Assembly (NCBI GenBank): GCA_947000775.1
Contig: CAMQGK010000299.1
Coordinates: 15,272,501 to 15,336,500 of the forward strand
DNA from: Pterois miles
Lineage: Eukaryota; Chordata; Actinopteri; Perciformes; Scorpaenidae
Reading direction: 5' to 3'
DNA: 64,000 bases
Below are positions 61,261-64,000 of this stretch, in pieces; within the stretch, counting starts at the first letter, position 1; each line of letters begins with the position of its first letter. The notes under the pieces are model-generated. The model was given only the letters and a program-made list of their open reading frames with translations, was not told the origin of the DNA and made no database searches. Both the position numbers and the translations under genes were made by a program.

Positions 61261-61749
61261 CAGACGGTAATGTCACGGCCAGACACACACAAAATGTTGT
61301 CGGTGTGGAAGATCTTCAAAATAATTGTAATTGTAATTCATTCCCATGTATGCTGCTCAGAATACTCACAGGGACCGGCTCGTTCGCCAACAGCACGGAG
61401 CTGCTCCGTTATCATTTTGGTTCAAGCTCTACTCACTAAAAATGAGTATTTGGCAGGAAAATTTTAATGACGAAGCTTGTAAAATGTTGTTTTTGGAAAC
61501 GATATACAATACAGCTGTTTGAAGATGTTTTCATAGCAATATAAAATAGATATTAGAGAGGCAATTACATCACTCCCTAACACTAGCTATAAACAGCTTA
61601 TAATATATAATTAGAACAACTAAAGCCATGTTTATTGTTATTAAAGCAAATATTTAAATAAAAATCCAATCATTTATTTCCTGTGTTTTTATGCAAATAA
61701 CCAAAATAGACACTAACAAAGTAAAAGGGTAATATTTAGATGGTTTCCA
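61261..61749. other. Unrecognised stretch
   Basis: May be the body of the element noted just upstream, but no end was found. Confidence 0.4.
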
Positions 61750-61873
61750 CTACGGTTGGCCAATATATCAATATTATATCGACATAGTGATATGAGACCC
61801 GACTTTGTGACTACACTAGTCTATTGTCTTAGATTTTGGATGTTGTGATATCGTAATATGGCAGAAGTGTTGG

Positions 61874-62033
61874 GCTGCGCGGTGGTGAGGTTAGCACTGT
61901 TGCCTCACAGCAAGAGGATCGTGGGTTTCCCCGGGTTCTCCGGCTTCCCCCCACAGTCCAGAGACATGCAGGTTAGGGTGGTTGTCACCCACCTTCACTC
62001 AGTGTGTCAATCTGTTCATGTACTTCCCTGGAT
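61874..62033 (+). mobile_element. tRNA-derived SINE with internal deletion
   Basis: GCTGCGCGGTGGTGAGG, AGCACTGTTGCCTCACAGC, TTCTCCGGCTTCCCCCCACA, GTCCAGAGACATGCAGG, then a jump to CACCCACCTTCACTCAGTG. It is the same family as 33474-33818. The B box region, the core after it and the tail are deleted. Confidence 0.75.
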
Positions 62034-62356
62034 CATATGTACCGACCCTATGCCTTGTTACTAATGGCAAATATAACGGAGCATGATGCAGCATGAATGT
62101 GCATAGTTCCCCTTAAAGGCCTGCCGCCATTACAATTCGAACAAGAGGGGCAGTCCAAAGGAGATGAGGGACTATAAGAGGCCCAGATTTGTATAAAAGG
62201 CAGTGCTAAATGTGAATTTAGTCGGTCTGTCCCGGGATGGTCTCGGTTTATTGTTGCTGTGCTGAAGAATACAATAAACTCTGCTTGTTGCACCAGACAC
62301 CAGAGAGTTGAATGATCGTTTTATGCTAATCTGATCCAGGTCTTCAACACTTTGCT
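62034..62356 (+). mobile_element. Possible solo LTR
   Basis: The segment carries GTATAAAAGG at about 62193, a transcript-like stretch, then AATAAA at about 62271 and ends ..TCTTCAACA, with TGTT near its start. The spacing of TATA box to polyadenylation signal fits an LTR. Limits and TSD are not secure, no internal coding region is present, and the retroelement family is unknown. Confidence 0.4.
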
Positions 62357-62464
62357 TCAACAAGAGCACCAATAATCAACCCTACAATACTGCAGCAATA
62401 TCGATATTGAGGTATTTGGTCAGAAATATTGTGATATTTGAGTAAGTCTATATTGCCCAGCCCT

Positions 62465-63716
62465 TGTTTACACTAACTTTAGAACAGTTGAAATGATTTT
62501 TCAGGACAGTGGTGAAAACAGTTAGTTTTGGAGGCAGAATTATAGGTTTAAATAAAATCTGAATCATCAGGTTGGACTCTGAAAAAAGAAAAACGGAAAT
62601 TGGTCAAGACAAACGCATTTGCTCTTGTTAAATTTTTTCCCAACTTCCTCTGAAAAAAAGACTTCATGTTGACATTTTGGTGCTTTTTGAACAGAGCATA
62701 CACGTCAAAATGTGTCAAACCAAGAGTTTCCCAATTTTATGCACCACTTGGCCGGAATGCTAACACACCATGAACTGCGACCTTAACTTTGGATTATGAA
62801 GGACAGCCCACTGTCAGCTCTGACTGGAAGTGAATTTGTATGGAGTGAGGGATGTCACACATAGAGGGCCGCAGGGCCTAACAGCTTTTTGGCCCACTGT
62901 TTGCCCCTTGGGATGATCCATAATTCATGTGGGAGTCATGCACTTGTCACAGTGGCTCTGTATAGTGAGTTCCACAAAGAGGAGAGGTGTGGGTGAATGG
63001 CAAACACAAATGTGAAGCATCTTCCAGCATCATCCAGCAGTTCCTTCACTTGTCTGCATAATAATGTCGAACTGGAGGTGTATGCAAAGGTGGCCCTGTT
63101 TAACACATGATTGTTGATGACTCAGTCACTCGCACAACACATACTGACTGAAATATCTGAGGAGAAAGAATGACAAATACTGGATTATCGAACCTAAAAA
63201 TCAAATTTTTAACACTTTATAATCCATTGCAGCAGGCTATAACTGCATTCACATACCTGTATATTATTTCATAATGTACAAGGGATGGTTACACATGCAT
63301 TTGTATGATCTAATATAATTTAAGAGAAAGAAAATAGTGTCACAGATTACCTTAAGGCTCAATCAACACCTTTCTCACACGTTCTCAACAGAAAATGAGC
63401 ATTGTGAGCCTCACAAAGGTATTTCAGACCTTCCTTATTACATTAGATTGTGCAGGTGTTCATATTACTGTACATGCTCTAGATTCTCATGCTGTGTTAA
63501 TATATTCATGGAAGAGAGCAGCAGTACTAAAGGACAAGATATGCATCATGACTAGATGTAAACACACCCTGAAGATGTGTATTCAGCCTCTGGAGAAGTA
63601 TGTATAGCTAACCTGTGCTAGACAGCTAGTAGCTGATTGACATCATCTGCTTCATTCATGCTTTATCATCACTGGTTCATTCACTAGCCGAGTGGCTACC
63701 AGCTGACTAGTGACGT
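62465..63716. other. Unrecognised stretch
   Basis: No element or gene supported. Confidence 0.5.
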
Positions 63717-64000
63717 TAGGGCTGGGGGATATTGAAATTTCCCTGCTGACGATATTGCTTTGAGAAAAAACACAATATTCAATATTATTGTCCAAAAAAG
63801 TAGCCGAAGAGAAATATCTGTGGACTGGAGACAAATACATTGTAATACGGAAGTGGCCACAATGAATAGACAGTTAGCTCTATTTTACACAATGACATGC
63901 TGAGATCAATACCGTCACCACCGTTTATATGTTGTTACCTTTGTTTGAGGGCTGATTGCTCATCGTGGTGGGCTGGAAGCAAAGCAATGCACTGCTGTGT
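63717..64000 (+). mobile_element. Left part of a TAGGGCTGGG-type DNA element, cut by window end
   Basis: TAGGGCTGGGGGATATTGAA, GACGATATTGCTTTGAG and ATATTCAATATTATTGTCC match the start of a common fish hAT-like element. It runs beyond the window, so the other terminus and TSD cannot be seen. Confidence 0.6.

Larger units (their letters stand above)
61750..62464 (+). mobile_element. GGGCTGGGCGATAT-type DNA element, interrupted
   Basis: The left part is ACGGTTGGCCAATATATC, GTGATATGAGAC and TATCGTAATATGGCAGAAG. The right part is AGCACCAATAATCAACCC, CAATATCGATATTGAGG and ATATTGCCCAGCCCT. These are the two halves of a common fish element I recall, with foreign sequence between about 61873 and 62365. 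Confidence 0.65.

Noticed and set aside
1..64000. CRISPR array, operon or bacterial defence system
   Set aside because: No regularly spaced direct repeats with unique spacers and no dense coding. The sequence is vertebrate intergenic in character.

Overview
The window reads as vertebrate nuclear DNA from a ray-finned fish, most likely a percomorph teleost. It is AT-rich and has no dense or long reading frames. It has many dinucleotide microsatellites and is full of element families typical of teleosts: tRNA-derived SINEs, a Rex3-like LINE end, a second LINE with a TTTATTAGTCCCACAGTGGG end, and many short hAT-type DNA elements. Family names come from memory of fish repeats, and no search was run. 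What the sequence shows directly is the terminal inverted repeats, the target-site duplications (TSDs), the polymerase III boxes and the copies compared within the window.

No host protein-coding exon, rRNA, tRNA gene, CRISPR array or operon can be supported. The only recognisable coding relics are a dead hAT/BED transposase (57037-57740, minus) and the last codons of a LINE reverse transcriptase (6241-6288, minus). The window is best read as a gene desert or the inside of a very long intron. A few compact stretches look like conserved non-coding elements, but that needs alignment to other fish.

Layout. 1-7.2 kb: microsatellites, a 725-bp TIR element and a truncated LINE. 7.2-8.65 kb: a 1.4-kb hAT element carrying a 51-bp minisatellite. 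10.2-13.9 kb: a cluster of a Rex3 end, two SINEs, a 524-bp hAT element and a repeat split by another insertion. 15.3-15.9 kb: a dispersed repeat. 17-32 kb: mostly unrecognised, with one eroded hAT copy (24.6 kb) and the end of another element (26.9 kb). 32.6-44.4 kb: hAT-like pieces, a (CA)39 tract, a SINE with a perfect 12-bp TSD, palindromic elements and a foldback element. 45.5-48.8 kb: a nested structure in which one hAT element contains an inverted pair of SINEs and a second hAT element, which itself contains a third. 51-55 kb: three more copies of one hAT family. 56.8-58.0 kb: a hAT element with transposase remnant, split by a LINE end. 61.7-62.5 kb: a DNA element split by a SINE and a possible solo LTR. 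63.7 kb to the end: another element running off the window.

The parts do not form a pathway. They record successive insertions. Two SINE families share their 3' ends with LINE families present in the same window, which fits SINEs borrowing LINE machinery. I found no evidence for a new functional system.
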